From: Symsagittifera roscoffensis
Lineage: Eukaryota; Xenacoelomorpha; Acoela; Convolutidae
DNA: 64,000 nt
NCBI RefSeq assembly: GCF_963678635.1
Contig: NC_087068.1
Location: 7,559,027 to 7,623,026 of the forward strand
Reading direction: 5' to 3'
Position numbers and translations under genes: made by a program. Positions 1 through 11,653 of this stretch are shown here, piece after piece (positions within the stretch are counted from its first letter, which is position 1; each line of letters begins with the position of its first letter). The notes under the pieces are model-generated. The model was not told where the DNA came from and searched no databases. It worked only from the letters and a program-made list of their open reading frames with translations.

Positions 1-270
1 TCATAATTGATTCTTTAACAGATTTGGCTTCATCTATAGGTACGAGTTCAAAGTTTTCAGCATCGTGAATAACCTTATTCTGGATTGCCGATATTGCTTC
101 TCCTTCTTTTTTCTTACTATGATAGACTTCTTGGTAATTTTCAAATTGTCCCAAACCATTTAATTTTAATAGTTGAAAGCACGGTTTGAAGTTTTCCCCT
201 TGTCGGATTTTTGGACCCAAACAAGTCTCCCAATTTTTTTTGATTTTTTGAAAATTCAATATAGTTGGCA
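1..270 (-). CDS. Possible partial exon of an unidentified gene
   Basis: On the minus strand one frame is open from about position 290 down to the window edge and reads as protein-like sequence, including LLKLNGLGQFENYQEVY followed by a charged stretch. A TGA closes the frame just upstream. A possible splice acceptor (reverse complement of CTG at 271-273, reading CAG) would start an exon at 270. No start codon or stop is present, so this would be an internal or last exon continuing left of the window. I do not recognise the family. The evidence is only the openness and amino-acid composition of the frame in AT-rich DNA. Confidence 0.33.
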
Positions 271-1189
271 CTGTCAATTTTTCATGAGTTCAATTTTGAA
301 GAGCAAACTGGTCCGATGAGGAGAAATGAGAAAAAAGATTTTGAGATTAAATGAAAATGGTAGTACACAGTCATCGCGATTTCCATATATGGAAGCAGTA
401 CCAAATATGGAAGGTTTTTTATGATTTTTTTCTGCATGGAAAGTGCCACTACTGTAAAAATCCACCATTTTCCGCAAAAATCAATCTTTTCAATGGCAGC
501 TGCTTTGTGTCAAGCTCTTCCCAGCTTTTATTCAGATTATAAGATATCCTTGTTTATTTCCGTTTCCAATAAATTTTACGAAATTTGCATAGTAAACCAA
601 GGTTATTGTGTGTCTACTCACAATTTTTCTGCTCCTTAGGACGTTGCATATTTCCTTTAGTTTTAAAAGGAACATCTCTTAGCCAAATTCTTCAGAGATT
701 AGACAAATAGCAATACATATATCAAGAAATTGATTGTCTTTACACTTTGTACAAACACAGATTTTTTTAAAGAATTGTCACACTAAGTGGGAATTGTTCA
801 ATCAGCTTAGTTACGAAGTTAAGCATAATTTACGATGGGAAGGAGCTGAAAAAACACCAAGCGTATCAAAGAAACGACTCGTTCGGAAAAAGTTGTAATC
901 AAAAACTTGCACCTACGCAAACTCTGGGCTCAGCATTTTTAGACAGAATTCAAAAAATTTGATTTATTCAATATATTTGGCTGTTTAATTGTTGGTTATG
1001 GTTCTGTAAATAGTGAGCGTGTCATTTTTTCTAATAATTCTTGATTATTTCTTTATAAAAACTTAGTCAGAGTTGTTTTTATTTCAATTCAATTGCTTTT
1101 CAACGAATAATTTTATGTTATTTATTTTTATAAGATGCAGAAAAAGTAATCAATTTTAACAAGTGTGCATCTTCTTAAGAACTTTGCTT
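271..1189. other. AT-rich intergenic stretch, no gene seen
   Basis: Only short overlapping open frames (60-72 codons) on both strands, with no recognisable protein motif, no splice-site pattern and no repeat of note. Confidence 0.5.
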
Positions 1190-1199
1190 GCAGTACTCA

Positions 1200-1720
1200 A
1201 CTTTTTTCAAATAAAAAAAATGTTTGCAAAAACCTAACTTCCTTCTTCTTCTTGTTAAAATATTGCTTAGAAATTATCAGTATTGATGTATTCGAGCGCT
1301 TTTCACTATCCTAATACACTTTGCTGATGTTTTTGATTAAGACAGGTAAAAAAATAGATTTCTTAAAGTTTAGTTTCTAATAGTGCAAGAAAATCTTGTT
1401 ACAATTTTCTTCAAAATGCGAAAAAAATTAAAGAAGTTTAACTATTTTGATTTTTAACCAGTGCGAAAAAAATATTATGAAAAAAATATTATGAAAAATA
1501 TTATGAAATTTTTTTCAAGATTTTTTAAGAATATGTGCAAAAACAAAATTTCTTTTTTCTTATGCATATGCTAAAGCACAAAATTTCATTCCAGAAAACT
1601 TGTTAAATTATTGCTAAAAAGTTTTCATTATTGATGATTTTAAGTGCTATTCCCTATCCTAATACACTGTTTTTCCGATACTTTTGATCAATAGACATGC
1701 AAAAGAGAGTTTTTTTGTTC
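1200..1720. repeat. Old diverged tandem duplication
   Basis: Positions 1253-1366 and 1600-1717 align with many differences. Both contain 'attgct', 'tattgatg' and 'ctatcctaatacact' in the same order, followed by a poly-T run. The spacing is about 350 bp. This is probably an ancient duplication of non-coding DNA. Confidence 0.5.
1465..1504 (+). repeat. Three short tandem copies of GAAAAAAATATTAT
   Basis: Two exact 14-bp copies (1465-1478, 1479-1492) and one 12-bp shortened copy (1493-1504). A simple slippage-type repeat. Confidence 0.75.
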
Positions 1721-1882
1721 AAAATTAAAACACAGAAGTTCAGTTACTTTAATTAATAACTTAATCCACGAAAACGACAAAAAATGCTACATATCAGTCA
1801 CATTACAAAGAAAGAACGGACAAAATGGTGAAAAACTCCTATCAAAAAATTTTGACAAACACGCCTATAGAAAATTTTACTA

Positions 1883-2948
1883 ATGAATCACACATACTTT
1901 GGAGCCATCAATTACGACATCAACCTTGATATGAAACCTGACTATGCCATAAGTAGATTTTTTCAAGAACTGTCACTATCAGAGTTTGAAGCACTATTTT
2001 ACTTATGTGAACAAGAAAGTACACAAATATTACAATCACTAGCTTTAGCAGTATTAAAATTACCTTGAGATTGTTTCAAATTATATGATTTTTTTTTATT
2101 TCCTGAAGGAACATATGAAAATCAAACACAAGTGAAAAGATAATCAAGTGTAGCAAGAATATCATTTGCAGGATTTTTTTTTGGTTTTTTCGGATTTTTT
2201 TTGGAAAAAATTATCGACAATACCAAACACGTATGATACTCTGCAAAACAATACCAATACTGCAACCACAACACCATCAAGTAAATACCATTTATCAGAT
2301 AATAAACATTTTCAAAGAACACCACAAAACTAAAGAAATACATTTTCATTATTATCACGAAGTCAGCAGAAAAGAGTTTTCTAGCACTCATACTTACTAT
2401 CGCTTTATCCAACGACACTTCCTACAAATATCCCCCTAAGGAAATCTCTTCAACCGTTACATGTTAATTAATTTCAAATATACTTCTCCCTGTTTTCCTA
2501 AAATTACTCACTCTATTAAAACAACTAACCTCTACGGCATCCTCCGGAGTTATGACTCTCCCCACCAAATGTATATTTTGGCCCTCTCACCAGCAACTTC
2601 TCCAATAAAAACTTTGGCCCCATTATCATCCCGCATGACTACCTATCCAAATACAACCTATCGATTACCCCTTTTCGAAAATATCCTCAATACTAAATTC
2701 AATCAAAATTTCTATAAGCTTATACAAAATACTCTGATTTTACAAAATACTCTTATACACTGATTTTACAGCCACTCTTGAAGAAGTCAACGACATCCGG
2801 TCACTTGAACTTCGTTGGCCATGATTTTGAACTAAAGACATCATTCACATGCTCAAAAAGCTTTTACTGCACTCACCTATGATTGAAACTAACTTCCATA
2901 TGAATTGTTTTCGGAACTTGACCCACGAAAAGTGTGAAATTAAGTTTT
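1883..2948 (+). pseudogene. Possible heavily decayed coding region
   Basis: An ATG at 1883 opens a 61-codon frame ending in TGA at 2066-2068. The same frame stays protein-like for roughly another 290 codons, broken by about a dozen stops, ending with readable segments such as TATLEEVNDIRSLELRWP near 2770-2810. There are fewer stops than expected by chance in DNA this AT-rich. However, the plus strand is also very poor in G and rich in C between about 2220 and 2760, which by itself suppresses TGA and TAG, and frame 1 is comparably open there. I do not recognise any family. A degraded gene or foreign insertion is possible, but chance is a serious alternative. Confidence 0.2.
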
Positions 2949-3714
2949 AGTAATTATTTATCAATATTTCACTGTACGGGTGGATCCAATTCAAAACAAA
3001 AATTTTAAATACTCAATCAAATTCTCGATAACTTTAACTGTAAAATATTTAGAACTAGCCAATCATGACCCAAGACTAAAATTTAAAATATTTGTTAAGT
3101 CTGAAACTATTTAAACTTTCAGTCAGAGAAGAATAAATTTAACTTAGAAAATAGTTGCTCTTCCTCTTCTCTTTTGCAAAAATACCAGTATATACTAAAT
3201 CTAATGAGACTAGGGACTATAAGAGTATGATTAGGATCGGTATGGGACTAAGAATCTGCACGAATTGAACCGGACGAAAATAAGATAGCGTGACGAACAG
3301 ACGTTGTATTCTATCCGAAATTTTTGCATGAGAAATTCGCCCCCGGACCTAAACTCAATGCTTGAAAAAAAACTAAAAAGAAAAGCTCACTAGCCTCAAG
3401 TCAAAAGCAATTAATTTCGGCAGCAATCATAGGCTCTATCCTCTGATTTTCACGGTATCGGATTGTCCAGCAGTTGGATAAAACATTGGTTATCTATACA
3501 AAACATATACAGATTTAAGATCTGCTGTATTTTTATATAGCAAAACTTCGATTAAGTAGTTTTGATAAACGATTCTAACGCATTTTATTTTGTAAAAATT
3601 TTATACGTTATAACTTCATTACATAATCATTGTTAAAACATATCAAAATTTTTTCTTTTCTTTATCAAAATTTATGCATACTATAAACAAATTTTTTACA
3701 CAATATCAAAGGAT
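2949..3714. other. Intergenic DNA without recognisable content
   Basis: AT-rich. No open frame with recognisable motifs and no clear repeat. Confidence 0.5.
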
Positions 3715-4480
3715 TATGTACGGATTATCTACAGAATATAGACCGATGATATAAAGATGATACGCAGACTGCATAAAGGTTAAATACAGATTTTATGCAG
3801 ACTATATATATGTTATTAGCAGAAAATATACTAGTTTTCTCAACAATCTCTTTTTTTTGGTTTGAAATTTTTGTACTGATGTTTTATCTTTAAAAAAATA
3901 ATATCCTCATTGTGTAAATACGCTACAGCAAAAAAATGCACATGTTAATTTTTCAATGTTTTATTGATGTTTTTTTTTACAAAAATGCGCTGAACATGTT
4001 GATCTTTTAAATGGTTTTACAACCATTTAATCTTTTAAATGGTGTTTTATTGATGTTTTTTTTTACAAAACAGCGCTGAACAGGTTGATCTTTTAAATGG
4101 TTTTGCTCTTGAAAAAGTTTTGCACAAAATTACTTTTCTTACCGTGGAAACCTCTAGAATGCAAAACCTTAGAGGGTTTTCTTGAAATTTGTAGTTTGCG
4201 GTAACCAATTTTCCTCAAGTGAGTTCAGCTCATGATAAAACTAAGAAACATTTTTTCTGATTGCAATTTTGTCAAAAAAATTCATTTATATTCTGAAATT
4301 GTTAGCACCCCTCTAGTTTTTAGGCAATATAGCCAATTTGATACAGATTTTATACAGATTATCTACAGATTATCTACATGTCATCTGATCATTATCTACA
4401 GATTATCTACAGGTTTTATTGTATAAAGATTATATACTGACTATATGCAGATTATCTACAGGTTATATACAGGTTTTATG
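3715..4480. repeat. Degenerate short repeats around GATTATCTACAG
   Basis: Variants of 'gattatctacag' and 'tatacagatt' recur at 3715-3800 and densely at 4340-4480, several in direct tandem (for example 4357-4380 and 4391-4412). The repeats are imperfect and look like a decayed simple satellite. Confidence 0.6.
3958..4105 (+). repeat. Tandem duplication with an 86-bp period
   Basis: 'gttttattgatg' starts at 3958 and again at 4044. Each is followed by a T run, 'gcgctgaaca', 'gttgatc' and 'ttttaaatggtttt'. The copies differ by a few bases. Confidence 0.75.
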
Positions 4481-5754
4481 AAAAAAAATGTGAAGAAAAT
4501 GGATCCTATCTGTACAGAATCGATTATCGTTCGCAAAATGCTTGTAGATAAATCGATTCTATACTGAATTTAATCTGTAAATTTTTCTGTTTATAATCAG
4601 TTTCATCCATTTTTGTCACTGCGGCATTCGCATCTGACCAGTTGCCTTCATCTAATACAGAGGTTTTTATTTTTGATTGGTTTCTTTTTTCATACTTTAA
4701 ACCTCTCTATCGTTTGTTAATTTTATGATCTCTATCTAATACTACTTCTGAATGTTTTTCACTTTTCTTCCGATTTAGGATTTTTGCACCAATTTTCACT
4801 CTAAAAATTGAAAGTTTTAAAACAGAATACTTAAGACCGTTTTATAACGTAACACGGTTTTATTATTAAACAACCCGTGTAATTCTTCATCTTTCTCATT
4901 TTCCTGGAGGGTTAATTCTATCATTAGAACTTCAATGAACTTTTCTATCATTCGAGTTTTTGATGCATGTCATTCTTATCGAAGGGCAGAGATGATTTTG
5001 AGAATTTGAAACAAAAATTTGGAAAAAGTTGGTGGCTGGAAACGCTAAATGCATAGTGTACGATCGAAGGTTCTAACCTATCTCGGGGTTGTTTATAGCC
5101 ACGAGGCATTTGCTCATGAAACAGGTGTGCAAAGACTTTTTTAAAAACGTGATTCGCACGCTATGCTTGTTTCATCTAAGTTAGCAAAGTTCAAACTTCG
5201 TTGTCAATTTTGATTCTGAATAAGAAATGTTGCAAGTCGGGACTAAGTTTTATTACGAAGCAAGACTCTGCGTACCGAGTGTCCATTCTAATATTTAGCA
5301 AACATGAGTGTTTTTTTTTGCAAAAGGTGTTCTGCAAACTATTAAACAATACATGTAATGTTGTAACATGGTTACCAAGCAAAACTGCACAAAAATCTTT
5401 GAACAACTGAACAACTTTATTTAAGTCTGGATTATACAGCTTTTGCACAATGTATAAGAATATATTAGTCCTTACAGAATTGGTGCTACTTGCTTTGAAA
5501 AAATAGTTATTAATTTTGTTGATTTTGTCTTCTCTCGTGCTTACAAACTATTTTGTCTTTTCTAGTTAAAACAAAGTTATTTACAAAATTTATTCGCCAG
5601 CGAGTTTTGTTTTTTGGCAAAATAAAAACCACCAACGTCGAATTATTTTCGTGAACAATGGCCCGCACGCATATACCAGGATAAAAGCAGCATCCTTAGA
5701 AACTTTGCAGTCTAAACTCAGATTCAAAATCGGAGGAAATCAAAGAATGCAGAG
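4481..5754. other. Region upstream of the PB1 gene
   Basis: Short open frames occur on both strands around 5190-5450 but overlap one another and show no motif. No clear promoter was identified. The 5-prime end of the PB1 gene transcript probably lies near the right end of this stretch. Confidence 0.4.
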
Positions 5755-6581
5755 ATGGATTCAGAAGCCGACGTCTCTAGAGTTTACAGGCTGGAGCAAG
5801 AAAGTTGGCGGCTACCAGAAAATTTGGAGAAGCGATCAAATCCTGACGATAACTCCAAGGACTGCGAGAATCGGACTGCGATAATTCCAGAGACTGTATC
5901 AATCGATTATAAAACTTCTTCAACAGCATTTGCTTCAGAGGATTTTGAAACATTCAACTTTTCAAAGCTAGAAAAATTACTAAAAAGTGCTCAGCCAAGT
6001 CTTGGGACTTCACTTTTTGCTTTATTGCGGCAAATCGAAGCTGGTCTCAAAGCAAATGACCAGAGATTGTCTAAAGTTGAGCGGACTGTTCACCAGTTGT
6101 CTCAGCAGCTAAACAGCCAACCATCAAAGCCAAAAAACCAAAGCACATCTACGCTTGTGTCGAAGGCCGTCAAAGTATTCTACAAGACCGACATTAGAAG
6201 GTTTCAACTTGAAAATACCGGTGAGATGAAGTTTTCAGGGCTGAAAAACATGCTTGCGGATTTATTCCCGAACCTAGCATCAAATAAAGGTGATACTATT
6301 TTGCGATGGAAAGACTTTGATGGAGATTTAGTTCTGTTTTCTTCTGACCACGAGCTTCAACATGCACTAAGTCAGTCCACTGTTTTATTGGTCTACATTG
6401 AGGGATCAGAATTTTCTAAATCATTGAAAAATTTGCAGCCGGCACAATTAGAAGATCCTGCAGCGGTTCCCATTTCTCCATCTGTGCCCATGGCAAACAT
6501 AAAATCATTTCAGGTATGTTTAATTTTATTAACTTTATCCTTACAAAATTTATACTAATATAGGTTGGGAAGTTGTCTTGA
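5755..6581 (+). CDS. PB1-domain protein (two exons, 50-nt intron)
   Basis: ATG at 5755 opens 253 codons to a donor CAG|GTATGTTT. The intron is 6514-6563, ending ACTAATATAG. The second exon adds only VGKLS and stops at 6579-6581, giving about 258 residues. Residues ~138-218 form a PB1 domain: a conserved basic start (KVFYK), RWKDFDGDLVLF and an acidic OPCA-type cluster ending at E200. It therefore looks like type I/II, with both basic and acidic faces. PB1 domains mediate front-to-back heterodimers in scaffolds such as p62, aPKC/Par6 and NBR1. Residues ~95-120 could form a short coiled coil. No ZZ, UBA or kinase domain is visible, so a specific orthologue cannot be named. The N-terminal third is low-complexity and acidic. 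If the intron is retained, the frame instead ends at 6558 with a hydrophobic tail. A polyadenylation signal follows at 6657. Confidence 0.72.
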
Positions 6582-6656
6582 AAGTCTACAAAATTACTAT
6601 CATTCGCAGCACATGAGAAACTTTTAGCACGATGATTTTTTTTGCATGAAAAATGA

Positions 6657-6662
6657 AATAAA
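6657..6662 (+). terminator. Polyadenylation signal AATAAA of the PB1 gene
   Basis: Canonical AATAAA, 76 bp after the proposed stop codon, supporting that the gene ends with the small second exon. Confidence 0.55.
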
Positions 6663-7380
6663 TAGGGTCTCCATTGATTAAAAATTGGTCAGACAGATTA
6701 TAGCCCCATCCCAAATTATAGCCGCCTTCTAAAGGTTACTGCCTTGATGTGCTTACATTCAACTCAAGATAAAATGCATACTTATCAAGGATTACATCTC
6801 AAATGGCATAAAAGTGAAAAATTTCCCAAATGGCTTAACTTTCATGCAACATTTGCATTAGAAAAATCGAGACAAACTTTTTGGTGACTCATGTAAAAAA
6901 TCCGTCAAACTGCCAATTCGAATGTTGATTGACATTTTATCTTGAAAAAATTGCAAAATTTATCATCAAACGCGAAAAGAATAAGCTTGCTGTTACTGAT
7001 GAGCTTCTTTTGGTCAATTTTCTGACAAAAATTCAAAAAAGCCATTAATTCTAAATTTTGTTCACATGTTTTTGTTCCTGACAAAACCTTAGAAATATAA
7101 ATTGTGAGAAAACGTTTTAATTACAATGAAAACTTGGAAATTATGCCATTTGGGAATTATGTCATTTGAGAAGTTGCCCTTGTCTAGGTATGAGAAAGTA
7201 AGAAACTTTAAGCAAGAGATCATATTATTGACTTTAGTAGTTGACCTGGACTGCGAACCTTGCAAAATTCTGGCAAACAAATGCAACCCGCGCTCAGTAA
7301 AAAGAGAAAAAATTGATTATATTAGATTTACAATTGTAATTTTATCAAAGTTATAATTAATTATGAGCGCGAAATTTAGA
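6663..7380. other. Intergenic DNA, no supported gene
   Basis: Two complementary overlapping open frames of 65 and 76 codons around 7089-7356 have no recognisable motif and no splice or polyadenylation context. Confidence 0.45.
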
Positions 7381-9711
7381 TGGTTAAGCAAATTATAGTC
7401 CAATAGGATGATAACATTTTTCATGACATTATAACAAATTATAATCAATTCTATTTGATTATAATTTTTCAGAAAAATCTCTTATAATCTCTCATAATCT
7501 GCTATAATCTTTTATAATCTCTTATAATATACATAAACTATTATTATCTAATATAATAGATTATAATCCTTTTTTCTGTCAAAAAATCTCCGATAGTGAG
7601 ATGCCTTGTCACTCTCTGGTTCATCTGAACACAAAGTCTTACCACGAAACAAGAGTTTCACAGAGATCCCTGCATATTAGTTAAAAGAATCCCGCGGTGG
7701 GTGAAAGATAATTCTTTTATATAAACCAGTAAAAAAAGCTGTGTTCTGATATTTTGGTAGTGAAAAAAACTTCAAATGTGCATCATGAAACAACTATAAT
7801 CCAGAAGAATTAGAAAATAAAGACGTTATAAATTTGAATTGATTTCAAATCTGTTAGGACAATTTGTCAATTTTTTACTTGAACGAACGTCTGTGAACAG
7901 CATAAAATATAAGTAATTCAGGTGCAAAGTCGAGGACAAAATGGGAAAACGCAAGGGATGATAAACAATTATAATCGGCTATAGTGGACTTTCTCTGCAA
8001 AACAAATGAATTAGAAATTCGGATGAAACTAATCGATTATCATCGACTATACTGTATTATAATTGATTATATTTGTTTTCAAAAAAAGAGATTCTAATCG
8101 ATTATGATTTGATTAAAATCAACTTTTTCTCAATTTTTGTAAGACTGGTACTAAAATCATATCATAATCGATTATTAACGCTTTAATTATCCTTATGAAA
8201 TTTTAATTATACACCGTCAAAAAGTTGAATTAAGAAACATCTGTTTCAAATCCACAATTTTCTTTTTTTTTGCGTTGGTCTTTTTCCATTGTATTCCCTT
8301 GATAACGTAGACTTTTTACCGAGGATTAAATTATGCACTTCGAGTATGCATCTGAATTTTAATTTATGATTTTTTTCCTTGAGGTTAATTAGCTGTAAAA
8401 AAAGTATCTCATCATTCACATAAACAATTTTTTTTTTCAAGTTGTAACTCTAATCTACCTTTTTAAAATATTCTTCAAAATGTTATACAAAGTTGTTTCA
8501 TACATTTGTACAGTTTCTTTATGTAATCATCGTCTTTGTGGAACATGCATCAGCAATCTACAGTTTGATGTTTTTTAAGTATCTGCTAGAGACGACCATA
8601 TACTACAGAAAGCACTCTATGAACGTACCAAAAACAGCAGATATGTTTTTGTAGAAAACAAAGTATTGCGTATCTGCTGCGAATGAAGTGCAAATCATGT
8701 AAGACTGTTGCCCGGGTTGACTGAAACTTCTTTTCAAACAATTTCCATTTATGAAAAACTTCTTGCCATGCAGTTCTATACGTACGGAAAACTGTATGAA
8801 AACTCTAGTATTTTTCCATATACCGAAATGTTTTTTTTTTAGTTTAGTTCGTAATAAAAAGCAACTGAAAAACCTTTGATTTACTCAAAACGCCAAGGGT
8901 TGGACGGTCTTGCATTTATATTGCATAGAAAACGACCTGATTTATCTTAGACCTGTCTTTCACAAATCATATAACGAAAGTAACAAACTTTTGAATTCTG
9001 GCAAAATTTTTCAACAATGATTACTTTTGAAGTTTAAATTTCAAAAACATCAGACACTGATCAAGGCATACATAATTATGCATACAAAAGGAGTAGGAAT
9101 TTTCAGTTTTTTTTTGTAAAAAAAATATTCAACGAAAAGGAAAAAATCCAAGATTAGTGTAGCCTGGACTACGTTATGAACACTAGAACATAAAATGATC
9201 ACAAAATTTTTTGTTAGAAAATGTTTGTTTGAGTACAAAATTCGATATGTGGTTGAAACAAAAATTCAGGGGCAATTTCAAAACTACTTTGAAAATTTTT
9301 GTGTCGCCATCAAAAAAATGCTAGTCATACAGTTTTTATTAGAATCAAACAGCCGCAGAAAATAGTTTTTTTAACCATTTTTCGAAACTACGAAAATTAC
9401 ATGACAAGCATTTTTAAATACATTTGATGTATGGAATTGTATGATAAGCATTTTCGGTGTATAGAGGTCAGCCCGGGTAAACGCAGCTGATTTGACATAT
9501 GACAAACTTTACATAAATTTATGTAAAAAAGTACATACTAATTTAAACTCACCAGCAAAAGCAAGAAACACATAGAGACTCAGGCAAAAGTTACATGACA
9601 CAACACTACCTCTAATAGTCATTGGATACCTGGCTTTTTTCTGATAAAAATTTTCATTGTGTCGTAACTAGTAAGAAATTTATTCCAAATTTATCAAGCA
9701 TCAAAACAATC

Positions 9712-9759
9712 TTGATGTTTGGCAACTGAAATGTTTTGATGTTTGGCAACTGAAACGTT
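9712..9759 (+). repeat. Two tandem 24-bp copies
   Basis: 'ttgatgtttggcaactgaaa' plus four bases is present at 9712-9735 and 9736-9759, with one difference. Confidence 0.85.
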
Positions 9760-10180
9760 TCTTCATGTTTTTGTTCTAAGTTTCCCCCTCTATTCAACAT
9801 CTAAAATGATAGTCGTTTGAGTCACGAGTTCTAATTCAAGTCAGAAATCTTGATGAAAAACACTACCCGCACTGGATTTTTATGGAAAATAATCGATTAT
9901 AATGGATTATATTGGCAAAAAAAAACTTAACCCATATAACCGATTTTCAAAACCCATCCAACCATGAAAATGGAATTTTAAGGGATTTTAATCGATTAAT
10001 TTCAACATTTAGCTATCGATTATAATCGAGTATGTTGACAATCAAGTTTGCTTACAGCTAATTAAACTCTTGAAAGTTGTGGATGAGAAATTTGCACAAT
10101 TACATCAAAATGACACCAAATTGTTAAAACACTTCGAGCCCTGAAACGCAAGTTTATGCATGTCCCAGGTCTTCCCCTAC

Positions 10181-10292
10181 CATATCACCCCGTAGAACCA
10201 ACCCACCTCATCAATCCCCCCGCCTTCAACCATTAAGTACCCCCGTCGTTCAAGTGAGGGGAGGGGTAGTAGGTGGGGTGGGTGGGGGAGGT
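10181..10292. other. C-tract block followed by G-tract block
   Basis: In otherwise AT-rich DNA, 10181-10250 holds several runs of 3-6 C, and 10257-10292 holds at least six runs of 3-5 G with 1-6 base loops. The G block could form a G-quadruplex on the plus strand, and the two blocks are partly complementary. No gene is associated. Confidence 0.6.
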
Positions 10293-11060
10293 AATGGGCG
10301 ATTGGTAGTTTTTTACTATGGCGATGGTAAAAAAATAACAAAAAAATAAACTTGTAAACTGCCAAATTGAAAAAGTAGAGAAACTTAAACGAGTAAAAAC
10401 TTATGTGAAAAGTTTAGGTCTGTGAAACGTAATCCGTAGTATAAGCTTTAAACAGGAAGTGAGATAACCTGCAAAACCTGCAAAACTCACAAATAACGTC
10501 TAAAAAAAACTATTATAGTTGATTATAACGGTTTATATTGATATAAAAATATTAGGATTATAGTCCATTTTTAATGGATTCTGATCGATTACTTCTGTAA
10601 TTTTATGAATACTGACAGTAAAATGACAGTATAATTGATTATTATCCATGCAACTGCAGTGCGGGTAAAGTATTGTCGCTGCTGGCACATCGACTTCGCC
10701 TCGACATTGCCTACACTATTTTACTGCATTTCAGAGCTTAAATGAACTAAGTAATTTATCATTATCAACCCCTATAGTGTTTTGTTTGTTCGTTTTCCAA
10801 GAAATATCTTTAAATCGGGTTTCTTAAATTTCTTATTTTGCGGGATGTTTTTCATTTTATTTTTGGGTTTAGCTCATTAGTTAAAAGCAAGGTACATTAC
10901 GATACTTAAATCAACAATTGCACATATTACGCAAAAACTGGTTATTTTTACTTTCAAATTAGACCTCAATTTTTTGAGGACTCCCAGCGCAAATATAAAT
11001 ATAATCCTCCAATTTTCATTCATCCAATTTTCCCTAATTTCCCCAACTTCATGAAAAATC

Positions 11061-11296
11061 TACCGTTAAACGTCATTGATTTGTGCTTGGAACCTTTTAT
11101 GCCGTCATTCAGGAACTTTTTATGCTTGCAAGTATTTTCATGAAATTAACTCAATTGGAAAAATTTGAATGATTATATATTCATCCATTTTTCTCTAATC
11201 GAGCAGCTAACTTCTTGAAAGTACTTGCAAGCATAAAAAGTTCCTGAATGACTGCATAAAATGTTCCAAGCAGAAATCAATGACGTTTAACGGTTA
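11061..11296. repeat. Strong inverted repeat (long hairpin)
   Basis: Arm 1 at 11061-11134 and arm 2 at 11222-11296 are reverse complements over about 74 bases with only about four differences. Pairing continues more weakly for about 18 bases into the spacer, leaving a loop of roughly 50 bases. The flank of arm 1 also shows a diverged direct repeat with the loop ('tcatcca..tttt.c.ctaat'). It lies about 360 bp upstream of the F-box exon. It could be a foldback/MITE remnant or, if transcribed, a long hairpin RNA. Confidence 0.85.
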
Positions 11297-11653
11297 ATCC
11301 TTTTGGTTTTAGCAACCTAAATTATAACAACTCCTATTAGCTTATTAAAAGTATCATTTTCAAACTGCAATGTAGTACTTCACCGAAAGCTTTCATTTGG
11401 CTTTAGTTACATGGTACAAACTCTGAAACTTATTTCCGCATAAAATTTTATACGCTATTTTATACTGCGAACAACCTGAAATATTTAATATAATTAATTT
11501 GTTTGATTAATTAGATCAGTTTATTTTGTCCTCGAGATTAACTTCTGAAAAACTGGTATTTTGTCCCCCCTAATTTGATTTAAGGGAAAAATTGTACGGT
11601 TGATTCTAAACCAAATTTTAGAAACTAATATAAATTTTCAAGGTTGTTTTCAG

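Larger units (their letters stand above)
7381..10640. repeat. Zone rich in TAATCGATTA/TTATAATC palindromic motifs
   Basis: The motif 'aatcgatta' or one-base variants appears repeatedly, for example near 8031, 8096, 8165, 9891, 9990 and 10016, with related 'ttataatc' strings clustered at 7440-7565. The copies are scattered, in both orientations and not in register. No gene was supported within this 3.3-kb stretch. Confidence 0.55.

Noticed and set aside
2220-2760. Nuclear copy of mitochondrial DNA, suggested by strand asymmetry
   Set aside because: No mitochondrial protein was recognisable in any frame, and TAA stops remain even with an invertebrate mitochondrial code.
1883-2948. Use of a variant genetic code with stops read as Gln or Trp
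   Set aside because: The retroelement, F-box and PB1 frames use ordinary stops. C-to-T decay or base skew explains the pattern better.
11600-11653. Extension of the F-box frame upstream from a TTG start
   Set aside because: There is no ATG, and TTTTCAG at 11647-11653 is a good acceptor in phase; the upstream codons are probably intron.
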